This document shows positions 8,950-16,435 of a stretch of 37,907 bases of DNA, in pieces. The translations under genes were made by a program, and so were the position numbers. A model generated the notes under the pieces. It was not told where the DNA came from, made no database searches, and was given only the letters and a program-made list of their open reading frames with translations. Numbering within the stretch: the first letter of the stretch is position 1; every line of letters begins with the position of its first letter. The DNA is from Opitutales bacterium (GTDB taxonomy: Bacteria > Verrucomicrobiota > Verrucomicrobiia > Opitutales > T3Sed10-336), in assembly GCA_022565335.1 (NCBI GenBank), contig JAIUMY010000023.1, positions 1 to 37,907 of the forward strand. The letters run 5' to 3'.

Positions 8950-9894
8950 ATGCCTGAAGAGATTGAAAATGTCCTGATCATTGGAACCGGCTGCGCGGGC
9001 TTGACCGCCGCCATTTATACGGCGCGGGCGAATCTCAATCCCTTGGTCATCGAAGGCTCCCAACCGGGGGGCCAGTTGACCACCACCTCGGAAGTGGAGA
9101 ATTTCCCCGGGTTTTCCAAAGGAGTCGACGGTTACGGGCTGACCGATGAGATGCGTAAGCAAGCCAAACGATTCGGTGCACGCTTCACGCAAGGGTTTAT
9201 TAAGGAGGCTGATTTTTCCGGTCATCCGCGAATTTTAAAGACCGAGAAAGAAACGTATCGGGCCCGGGCCGTCATTATTGCGACCGGAGCCTCCCCCCGG
9301 CTACTCGGCCTGGAGGCCGAAAAAAAACTTTATGGAGGCGGCGGGGTAACCACCTGTGCAACCTGCGACGGGGCTTTTTACCGCGACATGGATGTTGCCG
9401 TAGTGGGCGGCGGGGATTCCGCCTGTGAAGAAGCACTTTTTCTCACCCGGTTTTGTTCGAAGGTGTATCTGATTCACCGCCGGGATGAACTGCGAGCCTC
9501 CCAAATCATGCAGGACCGGGTCCTTGCCGAGCCTAAGATCGAGATGGTCTGGAACAGTTTGGTAGATGACATCCTTGGCGCCGATCAAGGGGCGGTAAGT
9601 GGGATCAGGGTTTTTGATCGGGTCAAAGAAGAAAAGCGGGAAATTTCCGTCAAAGGCGTCTTCATCGCGATAGGGCATATCCCGAACACCAAGCCCTTCG
9701 CCGAAGCCTTACCGGTTGACGAAAACGGTTACCTCCTTCCCGAAGGCAAGAGCCAGATCAAAACCAAGCTCGAAGGCATTTATGCAGCCGGTGACTGTGT
9801 TGACCACGTCTACCGCCAAGCCATCACCGCTGCCGGTATGGGTTGCCAGGCCGCCATCGAAGCTGAACGCTGGCTCGCCGAAAAATCGTTTTAG
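8950..9894 (+). CDS. trxB: thioredoxin reductase (NADPH)
   Basis: A 314-residue flavoprotein of the usual low-molecular-weight length. It carries the FAD dinucleotide fold [10 protein letters not shown] near the N-terminus and the redox-active CATC motif with cysteines C136 and C139. A second dinucleotide motif [10 protein letters not shown] follows, then HRRDELRAS, whose arginines suit NADPH, and the C-terminal FAD motif YAAGDCVD. It reduces thioredoxin with NADPH in the cytoplasm. No thioredoxin gene is adjacent. Upstream is the RND permease with a 91-nt gap, so it may have its own promoter. Confidence 0.96.
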   Translation: MPEEIENVLIIGTGCAGLTAAIYTARANLNPLVIEGSQPGGQLTTTSEVENFPGFSKGVDGYGLTDEMRKQAKRFGARFTQGFIKEADFSGHPRILKTEKETYRARAVIIATGASPRLLGLEAEKKLYGGGGVTTCATCDGAFYRDMDVAVVGGGDSACEEALFLTRFCSKVYLIHRRDELRASQIMQDRVLAEPKIEMVWNSLVDDILGADQGAVSGIRVFDRVKEEKREISVKGVFIAIGHIPNTKPFAEALPVDENGYLLPEGKSQIKTKLEGIYAAGDCVDHVYRQAITAAGMGCQAAIEAERWLAEKSF

Positions 9895-9944
9895 CCTACC
9901 CTATCAGGCCAAACTCCCAAAAGCGGCAAACGAAGATATTTACG

Positions 9945-9966
9945 TTCCCGACCCTTTGTTCGGGAA
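9945..9966 (+). terminator. weak hairpin after trxB
   Basis: TTCCCGA (9945-9951) pairs with TCGGGAA (9960-9966) across an 8-nt loop. No T-tract follows, so termination is doubtful. It sits 50 nt after the trxB stop. Confidence 0.2.
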
Positions 9967-10044
9967 GAAGTGATGCTTCGATTTTGTCAGTCAATCCTCC
10001 ATTCGTTTTCTTGACGAATTTCTGACAATATCGAAAATGAAAAT

Positions 10045-10287
10045 ATGCCTACCGCCCTGCGAATTGGCCCTTACCGATTTCATTTCTTTTCGGACGAGGG
10101 AAACGAACCTCCTCACATCCATGTTCGATATGAAGGACAAGATTGCAAATTCTGGCTGGAGCCGGTAGCTTTGGCTAATGATCGAGGTATTCCTGTCCAC
10201 CGCATCAATGAAATCGAACGACTAATCCACGATAACAAAAACCTTTTTATCCAAAGTTACCATGAACACCGCAACCGTCAGCACTGA
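10045..10287 (+). CDS. DUF4160 protein
   Basis: An 80-residue protein matching the DUF4160 pattern: MPTALRIGPYRFHFFSDEGNE, then EPPHIHVRYEG and a KFWLEPV segment. The HIHV histidines are strongly conserved in the family, and no enzyme activity is established for it. Its 3' end overlaps the next gene by 26 nt, so the two are co-translated. The pairing with DUF2442 recurs in bacterial genomes and has been suggested to be a toxin-antitoxin-like module; that is inference, and there is no toxin evidence in this sequence. Confidence 0.85.
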   Translation: MPTALRIGPYRFHFFSDEGNEPPHIHVRYEGQDCKFWLEPVALANDRGIPVHRINEIERLIHDNKNLFIQSYHEHRNRQH

Positions 10288-10558
10288 ACCCTTGGCAATA
10301 GATGCTTGGGTCGAGAATCGGATCGTTTACCTCAGACTTGCTGATCAAAGAATTTTTGGATTCCCCGCAAGTCGCTTTTCTCGCCTCAAGAATGCGCCTG
10401 ATCATCTTCTTGAACAAGTAACAATTGAAGTTAATGGCTACGCTCTGAGGTGGGAAGAATTGGACGAAGACATCACCGTCCCTGGTGTTGTCGCAGGACA
10501 CTTCCAACTCCCACCCGAACCAGACGGTGCAGGAAACCGGTACCGTGCCCCGAGATGA
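10262..10558 (+). CDS. DUF2442 protein
   Basis: A 98-residue protein matching DUF2442: a short beta-strand part with DQRIFGFPASRFSRLKNAP, then the ending YALRWEELDEDITVPGVV, whose W-x-ELDEDI block is the family hallmark. DUF2442 proteins often sit beside DUF4160 and are thought to be antitoxin- or regulator-like, without firm evidence. The start at 10262 lies inside the DUF4160 gene. Residues after about 80 are low in complexity and probably disordered. Confidence 0.82.
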   Translation: MNTATVSTEPLAIDAWVENRIVYLRLADQRIFGFPASRFSRLKNAPDHLLEQVTIEVNGYALRWEELDEDITVPGVVAGHFQLPPEPDGAGNRYRAPR

Positions 10559-10651
10559 CTAATCATTCCTTACAACTTCAACCCCAGTCGTGTCAGCGAA
10601 CCATGGCTTTCGGTACCGGCTCCTGACCTCGACGTTATTTACGCAAGATTC

Positions 10652-10675
10652 CCTCTGAAAGGGCACTATCAGAGG
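10652..10675. terminator. candidate hairpin between converging genes
   Basis: CCTCTGA (10652-10658) and TCAGAGG (10669-10675) form a perfect 7-bp stem with a 10-nt loop, between the rightward DUF2442 stop (10558) and the leftward fmt stop (10685). Neither side has a strong T-tract. The rest of 10559-10684 shows no gene. Confidence 0.3.
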
Positions 10676-10684
10676 CCGTTCGGG

Positions 10685-11716
10685 TCAGCGATTCGCTTTC
10701 TGGCGGATGGACCACTCCTCGGCGGAAAGGACGAGTGACTCCATGGGGTGGGAGGGAAATTGAATATTTTCCGGAAAAGAGAAGCCCCGCAAGAAATCTT
10801 CTGCAGGGAGCATTTTGCCGCCCGGTCTTTGCAATTGCAGAACGTTGAGAATTCCTTCTCCACAAACGATGCGAACTGTTTTTCCGGTGGGATCGGGGAG
10901 AAGACTGCCAGGACCGGGAGACTCTTCGCCCGGGGACGTGGTTTCGGCACTGGCGCGACCAATCTTCAACTTACTCTCGCCGACCTCCAAAAAGGCCCCT
11001 GGCCAGGGATTGAGGGCGTTGATGCGGCGGGCTAAGAATTGGGCCGAACCGTTAAAATCAAGATAGCCATCGTCCTTACGGAGCTTGCGGGTGTAGGACG
11101 CCTCCGCGTGGTTTTGGGGAATGCGGGGAATCTTTTCGTCGCGGCAAAAGAGGGCTAAAGTGGAGGCTAATAAGGTCGGTGAGGCCAGACCGATTTTTTC
11201 CTCCAGATCGGCTCCGGAATCAGTTTCGGTTACGGGAACGGTTTCCTGCGCGACCATATCGCCGGCATCCATTTGGCGAACCACTTCCATAAACGTGACG
11301 CCGGATTCGGTTTCCCCACCGGCAATCGCGCCCACCGCCGGAGAGGCTCCACGGTAGGCGGGAAGAAGAGAAGCGTGCAAGTTCCAGATACCACGGGGAG
11401 CCAGTTCGCGAATGTTTTTTTTCAGCAAATGGCCGTAGGCCATCACGAGGAGAAGATCCGGTTTTGCCCCGGCCAAAGAGGCCACTAAATTGTCATCGGG
11501 CTTTTCCGGTTTCCAACAAGGAAGATCATGTTCCTCCGCCCAGGCGGCGGCAGGATTAGGCTTGGTCATTCGCCCTCTTCCGGTTGGTCGGTCCGGTTGG
11601 GAAACCAAACCAACCAGCTTTACCGGCAAATCATCTGGCGGTTGGTGCAGGAAGCGCAGAGATGGCAGCGCAATAGGATCAGCTGCCAGGAATATGATCC
11701 GCAGGGGGTGGCCCAT
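10685..11716 (-). CDS. fmt: methionyl-tRNA formyltransferase
   Basis: A 343-residue enzyme, slightly longer than the usual ~315. It formylates Met-tRNA-fMet with 10-formyl-tetrahydrofolate in the cytoplasm. The catalytic motif reads WNLHASLLPAYRGASP, giving N112 and H114, and D150 in VRQMDAGDM is the third catalytic residue. The C-terminal OB-fold part begins near residue 220. The ATG at 11716 is 6 nt after the stop of the upstream gene, so the two form an operon. A def (peptide deformylase) gene is not next to it here. The extra C-terminal length (about 30 residues) is unusual but not clearly a domain. Confidence 0.95.
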   Translation of the reverse strand: MGHPLRIIFLAADPIALPSLRFLHQPPDDLPVKLVGLVSQPDRPTGRGRMTKPNPAAAWAEEHDLPCWKPEKPDDNLVASLAGAKPDLLLVMAYGHLLKKNIRELAPRGIWNLHASLLPAYRGASPAVGAIAGGETESGVTFMEVVRQMDAGDMVAQETVPVTETDSGADLEEKIGLASPTLLASTLALFCRDEKIPRIPQNHAEASYTRKLRKDDGYLDFNGSAQFLARRINALNPWPGAFLEVGESKLKIGRASAETTSPGEESPGPGSLLPDPTGKTVRIVCGEGILNVLQLQRPGGKMLPAEDFLRGFSFPENIQFPSHPMESLVLSAEEWSIRQKANR

Positions 11717-11722
11717 CAGACA

Positions 11723-12658
11723 TCAATCGTTTTGCGGCAGGTTTTTCAACCACTGGGATACCGCCGGAAACAGCCCTTCCAGATAATCTTTTTCCTCCAG
11801 CGGGGAAGGTAAGCCGGGAATCAAGGTCCAATATTCGTCGTGACGGATAGTTTCCTGCGGCCCTAGAGAAACAAGCGGGCTGAGGGTTTCCAATTCGATC
11901 AGTGAATCATTGCAGAAAGTCTCGAAACAACATCCCAAATCGGGATAGGTTTCGTTGGCTTTCGGCGGAACGGCATATTTGACGAAGGTATCGCCATTTA
12001 GCCAGTAGGCGGACCAACCTGGATAGTTGGTAAAGCCAAGTTTTTGGGGAGTTTCGGCAACCGCGGTATCTATCGCCAGGTAGCTGGAACGGAATTTCCA
12101 GCAAGGGGCGGAAAGATCGGTGTAGGTCCAGGGAACCATCGCCATGTTGGGTAAAAGATCGCGCGGGTGTTCACCTTTAGGGAAAAAAGGAACCACTCCG
12201 ACTCCTCCCCGGCGGAGCATCGTTAAGGGCCAGGCTGCACAGGGAACGGGCCACATCCCGTGATTGGTCAGCGAATGTTCGATCTTCAGGGTATCGTTGC
12301 CAAGCACTTCCACGCCCAGGCTTTTTTCCATCCCGGTTTTTTCCTCGAGCGGTCCTTGAAGGCGAAAGCCACGGGCTCCGTGATCCACGCTGACGGCAGT
12401 ATTATCCGGTTGGTAGGTACGAACCTCGTGTTCCGGGGAATGCCAGAGGCGGTGTCCCCCTCGAAGTTGATGGTCTTCCTCATTTTTGCCTCCTTGTTGG
12501 CCGGGAAATTGGTAAAAAAGGTTTTTCCCGTCGGGCCGTCGAAATTCCATAAATCGCGGACCTACCTCCAGGGGAGCAGTGACCACAAATCGACCCGTTT
12601 GGAGCTGCAGCGATTTCCAGCCCTCGAAAGTAGTTTCCGTAATGGTGAGATCAGACAT
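11723..12658 (-). CDS. galactose-mutarotase-like (DUF4380-type) protein of unknown function
   Basis: A 311-residue protein with no signal peptide. Features such as VGPRFMEFRRPDGKNLFYQFP, GGHRLWHSPE and a run of beta-strand-like segments suggest the galactose mutarotase-like beta-sandwich, closest to the DUF4380 group. The conserved GGHRLW..PE segment is where mutarotase-type proteins place substrate-binding His residues. I do not know its substrate. The fmt gene follows after 6 nt, so the two are cotranscribed. The upstream gap 12659-12839 separates it from a divergent oxidase and contains two repeat copies. Confidence 0.6.
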   Translation of the reverse strand: MSDLTITETTFEGWKSLQLQTGRFVVTAPLEVGPRFMEFRRPDGKNLFYQFPGQQGGKNEEDHQLRGGHRLWHSPEHEVRTYQPDNTAVSVDHGARGFRLQGPLEEKTGMEKSLGVEVLGNDTLKIEHSLTNHGMWPVPCAAWPLTMLRRGGVGVVPFFPKGEHPRDLLPNMAMVPWTYTDLSAPCWKFRSSYLAIDTAVAETPQKLGFTNYPGWSAYWLNGDTFVKYAVPPKANETYPDLGCCFETFCNDSLIELETLSPLVSLGPQETIRHDEYWTLIPGLPSPLEEKDYLEGLFPAVSQWLKNLPQND

Positions 12659-12724
12659 AATAATTCCAGCTTACCGCCCTATTTTCCCGATGAAAAGAAA
12701 AACCACCCAAGAACCTTGAATTCT

Positions 12725-12789
12725 GTCAATAGTCAAGGGACGCAATTGTAAATCACCTTTGTCAATAGTCTAGAGCCAGACCCGTAAAT
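12725..12789. repeat. 29-nt RAYT-like repeat, two tandem copies (12725-12753 and 12761-12789)
   Basis: Both copies begin GTCAATAGTC and end TAAAT, are 29 nt long and are separated by 7 nt. They match the copy at 540-568 beside the transposase. They sit in the 181-bp divergent intergenic region between the mutarotase-like gene and the hemG-type gene and may affect either promoter. Nothing else was recognised in the gap. Confidence 0.7.
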
Positions 12790-12839
12790 ATTCGTTTCCG
12801 GATTGCCTTGTGGGGAGGTTTGGCGCAGGATGCGATGAT

Positions 12840-14219
12840 ATGAGCAAGGAACCATCGGTGGCGATAATCGGGGCAGGACTGACGGGGTTAACGGCAGCGT
12901 ATTTTTTGCAAAAGGAAGGCGTGGACGCTCAGGTTTTTGAAGCGACTTGCCGTATTGGTGGTGCGGTGACCACGCGGCGGGAGCGTGAGTACTTATTCGA
13001 ACAGGGCCCATCAACCCTTCTGCGCGGCAGTCCGGTACTGGAAAGGCTTTTGCACGAACTCGACTTGGAAAAAGATCTCACGCCTCCCAATCCGGAGGCC
13101 AAGAAACGATTTGTCGTGCGCAGGGGCCAACCCGTCGCACTTCCTGCAGGCCCCTTGGCCTTTCCTTTTTCCCCCTGGCTATCGTTTAAAGGTAAACTGC
13201 GCCTCCTCACCGAACCTTTCCGCAAGCGCGGACCAGAAACCAAAGGCGAAACCGTGGCCGCCTTTGCCGAACGGCGCTTGGGTCGGGAAGTCCTGGATTA
13301 CGGAGTCAACCCTTTCGTCGGCGGGATCTATGCCGGGGATCCAAAGAGGCTGGCGGTCGCACTGGCATTTCCTACCCTGGCCGAAGCGGAGGAGAAGGGA
13401 GGATCCCTTTTCCGCGGGTTTTTAAAACTGGCTAAGGAAAAGAAAAAAGCCCGCGGTGGGGCTCCCCGTCCGCCAAAAGGAACGGTTTCATTTGCCGAAG
13501 GATTGGAAAAGCTTCCCCAGACACTGGCGGAGGCGCTTTCGGAAAAACCTGTCCTAAAGAGCCCGCTGCAAAAAGCGGAACGCACCGGGGATGGCCGCTG
13601 GCAACTCACCTTTGCCGGGGGCGAGAGTAAAGTCTTTGAGCAAATTCTCATCACCACCTGGTCGGAAGAACTGGCCGCCACTCTCCCCTCTCCGCCGGAA
13701 CGGGAAACTTGGCCGGAAATACGCTACGCCCCGGTGCAAGTGGTGACCCTGGCCTTCCCGAGAGCAACCGTTGGTCATGCCCTCGACGGTTTCGGAGTAT
13801 TGGTTCCCGAAGTCGAAGACCTCCCCTTTTTGGGAGTCATATTTGCCTCTTCCCTGTTCCCCGGCCGGTCCCCTGAAGGGGAAGTTTTGCTGAATCTATT
13901 CATCGGGGGGGAGAGACATCCGGAAGCCGCTGCCTATAATGAAGAGCAGGTTCGTCAAAAAATCCTTCCCTCGGTCGCCGAATTGCTCTCGATCAAGGCA
14001 GAACCGAAATTTTATGCCGCCCGCCACTGGCCCAAAGCGATCCCGCAATACACCCTCGACCACCACTCTTTCCTTCTCAGCAGCCAAGCGGCCGAGAAGG
14101 CTTGGGCCGGATTTTTCCTGGCGGGGAACATGGTCGACGGTATTTCCATGCCGCAATGCCTGGAAAGCGGGCATAAGGCCGCGAGAAAGATCCTTTCCGC
14201 GCGGGGAAAGGATACCTGA
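12840..14219 (+). CDS. hemG: protoporphyrinogen/coproporphyrinogen oxidase (HemG/HemY-type FAD enzyme)
   Basis: A 459-residue flavoprotein of the PPOX family. The N-terminal FAD motif is AIIGAGLTGLTAA (G11, G13, G16), followed by the family signature IGGAVTT...YLFEQGPSTLLR. The C-terminal FAD segment is GFFLAGNMVDGISMPQCLESG. It oxidises protoporphyrinogen IX (or coproporphyrinogen III) in heme synthesis, probably at the membrane face. ATG 12840 has AGGA at 12827-12830 as a ribosome site, and the upstream GTG at 12810 adds only a poor extension. Neighbouring heme genes are absent. Whether it acts on proto- or coproporphyrinogen cannot be told here. The next gene starts 24 nt downstream and probably shares the transcript. 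Confidence 0.88.
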   Translation: MSKEPSVAIIGAGLTGLTAAYFLQKEGVDAQVFEATCRIGGAVTTRREREYLFEQGPSTLLRGSPVLERLLHELDLEKDLTPPNPEAKKRFVVRRGQPVALPAGPLAFPFSPWLSFKGKLRLLTEPFRKRGPETKGETVAAFAERRLGREVLDYGVNPFVGGIYAGDPKRLAVALAFPTLAEAEEKGGSLFRGFLKLAKEKKKARGGAPRPPKGTVSFAEGLEKLPQTLAEALSEKPVLKSPLQKAERTGDGRWQLTFAGGESKVFEQILITTWSEELAATLPSPPERETWPEIRYAPVQVVTLAFPRATVGHALDGFGVLVPEVEDLPFLGVIFASSLFPGRSPEGEVLLNLFIGGERHPEAAAYNEEQVRQKILPSVAELLSIKAEPKFYAARHWPKAIPQYTLDHHSFLLSSQAAEKAWAGFFLAGNMVDGISMPQCLESGHKAARKILSARGKDT

Positions 14220-14243
14220 CCTCACCTTCTTCACCTTTTGCCC

Positions 14244-14933
14244 ATGAAATGCCACGACTACTTTACTCTCCCGGAAGATCTGCCCGGAGCCGAAAAATTC
14301 TCCCTCGAAGCTGCCCCCTGGGAATGGTTAGCGGTACTCAGCGAAGTTCTGAAATCATTCCCGGAGTCGCCCTACCCTCCCTATCCCAAGGAAAAAATTC
14401 CACCGGGATGCTTCATTGGTCCCGGAGTTCATCTTCATCCTTCGGTTAAACTCTCTCCCAACTGCACTTTGGAAGGTCCCGCGATCATCGGCCCGGAAAC
14501 GGAAATTCGCCCCGGCGCGTGGATCCGCGGGAAAGCCCTCATCGGACGGGGAGCGGTCATCGGCAACTCCACCGAAATTAAGAACGCCCTTTTGCTCGAC
14601 GGCGCCCAGGTTCCTCATTTCAACTATGTCGGCGATTCCATTCTCGGACAAAAAGCCCATCTAGGCGCGGGAGTGATTCTATCCAACCTGCGACTGGACC
14701 AGGCGATCGTCGAAATACGCGGAGAAAGCATCACCCATTCCACCAATCTCCGTAAATGCGGGGCCTTCCTGGGAGACGAGGCGGAGGTTGGTTGCAACGC
14801 AGTCCTGCAACCGGGAACGGTCATTGGACGACGTTCGTTGGTCTTGCCCCTCACTTCCTTCAGCGGCGTTTTGCCCGCCCATACCATCACCGGGCAAAAC
14901 GCCCGCCAGAAGGTGTTTCCCCGTAGGGATTAA
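14244..14933 (+). CDS. left-handed beta-helix acyltransferase, GlmU C-terminal-like
   Basis: A 229-residue protein of isoleucine-patch (hexapeptide) repeats from about residue 50 to the end, the left-handed parallel beta-helix. The segment IGNSTEIKNALLLDG, VPHFNYVGDSILG and LGAGVILSN closely resembles the acetyltransferase half of GlmU (EIKN...HLSYIGD...IGAG), including the His and Tyr that form its active site there. It lacks the uridylyltransferase half, so it would be a stand-alone acetyl- or acyltransferase on an amino sugar, possibly feeding cell-wall or LPS precursors. Start at ATG 14244; a TTG at 14238 gives only two more residues. It follows the hemG-type gene closely with no clear shared pathway. 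Confidence 0.7.
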   Translation: MKCHDYFTLPEDLPGAEKFSLEAAPWEWLAVLSEVLKSFPESPYPPYPKEKIPPGCFIGPGVHLHPSVKLSPNCTLEGPAIIGPETEIRPGAWIRGKALIGRGAVIGNSTEIKNALLLDGAQVPHFNYVGDSILGQKAHLGAGVILSNLRLDQAIVEIRGESITHSTNLRKCGAFLGDEAEVGCNAVLQPGTVIGRRSLVLPLTSFSGVLPAHTITGQNARQKVFPRRD

Positions 14934-15061
14934 AATAGTGCCGCCAACAGCGGAGCTAAAATAGGAAGATATATGACTTAAAAGGTCAGAGTGTTCCGCC
15001 CAGTCGCCAAGGCGACCCCGTGGGGCCCATACTGATCTTAGGTCTGAAGCGCTCCGCGCAG

Positions 15062-15162
15062 GGACACGAGGTCCCCGTTTTGGACTTACAGTGAATGCCG
15101 CATGATCCCCAACGTAAGGCCTTCAGAAGGACACGAGGTCCCCGTTTTGGGCTTACGGTGAA
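15062..15162. repeat. 34-nt direct repeat, two copies, 67-nt period
   Basis: Copies at 15062-15095 and 15129-15162 share GGACACGAGGTCCCCGTTTT followed by GG, then GA/GG and CTTACAG/CTTACGG, ending in TGAA. They differ by two bases. Each contains the small hairpin GGAC-ACGAG-GTCC. Confidence 0.7.
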
Positions 15163-15190
15163 CGGGGGCTTTACTTCTTTTGAGCCCCCG
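15163..15190. other. GC-rich stem-loop after the second 34-nt repeat
   Basis: CGGGGGCT (15163-15170) pairs perfectly with AGCCCCCG (15183-15190) over a 12-nt loop. No T-tract follows, so it is not a clear terminator. It begins where the second repeat copy ends, so it may belong to the same element. Confidence 0.4.
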
Positions 15191-15298
15191 CGAAATCCCG
15201 CCCAAGCAGGGTTCGTAACAGTTCAGGCAATCCTGAAGGACGATACCGACCAAAGATCGGCCCCTTGACCTTCCCGGGGGAAGAAACATGATGGGGGT

Positions 15299-16321
15299 AT
15301 GCTCTCCTGGTTTGGTCCAGACAAATTTCCGCTCTACCTGGCACCCATGGCTGGTTTTACCGACATGGTCTTCCGCGGGCTGTGCAAGGAGCGCGGTGCG
15401 GACGTCATGATCACCGAGTTTGTCATGGCCGACGGGTTGTTGCGGGAGAGAGAAAGGGTCTGGCGAACCATTGATTTCGTCGAGGAACAGCGTCCCATGG
15501 GAGTGCAAATCTTCGGGTCCTCCCCACAAACCATGGCGGAGGCCGGAAAGCAAGTGATGGATCGCCTGCAACCCGATTTTCTGGATCTCAACTTTGGCTG
15601 TCCGGCCGACAAGGTTACCTGTCAGGATGCCGGCAGCTCCCTTTTGCGTGATCTGCCGAAGCTCGGACGGGTCGCCAAGGCGGTAGTCGACGCCCTCCCC
15701 GACCAGCCGGTTACGGCAAAAATGAGAATCGGTTGGGACGAAAGTTCCATCGTGGCGGTCGAAGCGGCACGTATCCTTGAGGAAGCGGGCATTCGGGCGA
15801 TCGCGGTGCATGGCCGGACCAAAGTGCAGGGGTATAGTGGCGAGCCCAACTGGCCGGTCATTGCCGAAGTGGCAGAAACCGTGAAAATACCGGTCATTGG
15901 CAACGGAAACATCACCGATGCCCGGGAAGTGACGAGGATCCGGCGCGAAACAAAATGCGCCGGCCTGATGATCGGTCGGGCGGCCCTCGGCTATCCATGG
16001 ATTTTCAATGAGATCAAAGTTGCGCTGCGCGAAGGGACCCCTCCCCCACCGCCGACCCTGGAAGAACGTTGGGCCATTCTTTTTGATTACGCCACCCGAT
16101 TGCAGGAGCAACTGTGTCCCTACCCACTTGAAAGAAAAGACGACATCGGGTGGATGAGGGCCAAAATCCTCTCGCTTACCAAAAACCTTCCCGGGGGTAA
16201 GAAAATGCGTGGGGCGCTTTCCCGGATAAAATCGTTGCGCGAGCTCCAGGCCCTCCGGGAGGAAACCCTGCAAGCAGCGGGCCGCCGGAAAGACTTTTCG
16301 AAGACGGCAAATCAAGTCTGA
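15299..16321 (+). CDS. dusB: tRNA-dihydrouridine synthase (DusB type)
   Basis: A 340-residue FMN enzyme of the DUS TIM-barrel family. It reduces uridine to dihydrouridine in the D-loop of tRNA with NADPH. The N-terminal LAPMAGFTDMVFR and the active-site NFGCPADKV with the catalytic cysteine C101 fit the family. The FMN phosphate-binding HGRTKVQGYSGEPNW and IGNGNIT are also present, as is MIGRAALGYPWIF. A C-terminal helical domain follows. Start at ATG 15299; the leader holds several hairpins. It is followed by glgP with a 114-nt gap and is probably expressed separately. Assignment to DusB rather than DusA/DusC rests on overall motif style. Confidence 0.93.
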   Translation: MLSWFGPDKFPLYLAPMAGFTDMVFRGLCKERGADVMITEFVMADGLLRERERVWRTIDFVEEQRPMGVQIFGSSPQTMAEAGKQVMDRLQPDFLDLNFGCPADKVTCQDAGSSLLRDLPKLGRVAKAVVDALPDQPVTAKMRIGWDESSIVAVEAARILEEAGIRAIAVHGRTKVQGYSGEPNWPVIAEVAETVKIPVIGNGNITDAREVTRIRRETKCAGLMIGRAALGYPWIFNEIKVALREGTPPPPPTLEERWAILFDYATRLQEQLCPYPLERKDDIGWMRAKILSLTKNLPGGKKMRGALSRIKSLRELQALREETLQAAGRRKDFSKTANQV

Positions 16322-16435
16322 AAAAAGATCATACCCCCCCCTTTCCAGCTCTAAATTTCCACCGAGAAACAGATTTATCATCAAAAAAACACAAATCCTC
16401 ACGCTAATAATGTTGTCGTGCCCGATTCCTGCTAT

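Larger units (their letters stand above)
14934..15298. other. 365-bp intergenic region rich in hairpins
   Basis: No gene was found. It contains GTCGCC-AA-GGCGAC (15003-15016), a 34-nt direct repeat at 15062-15095 and 15129-15162, a GC-rich stem (15163-15190), TTCAGG-CAAT-CCTGAA (15222-15237) and a small CTTCCC/GGGAAG stem just before dusB. A degenerate third copy of the repeat may lie near 15011-15034. The region may hold a mobile repeat, a small RNA or the leader of dusB. Confidence 0.5.

Noticed and set aside
10012-10040. TTGACG with a weak AAAATG 17 nt later as a promoter for DUF4160
   Set aside because: The -10 match is poor; not strong enough to annotate.
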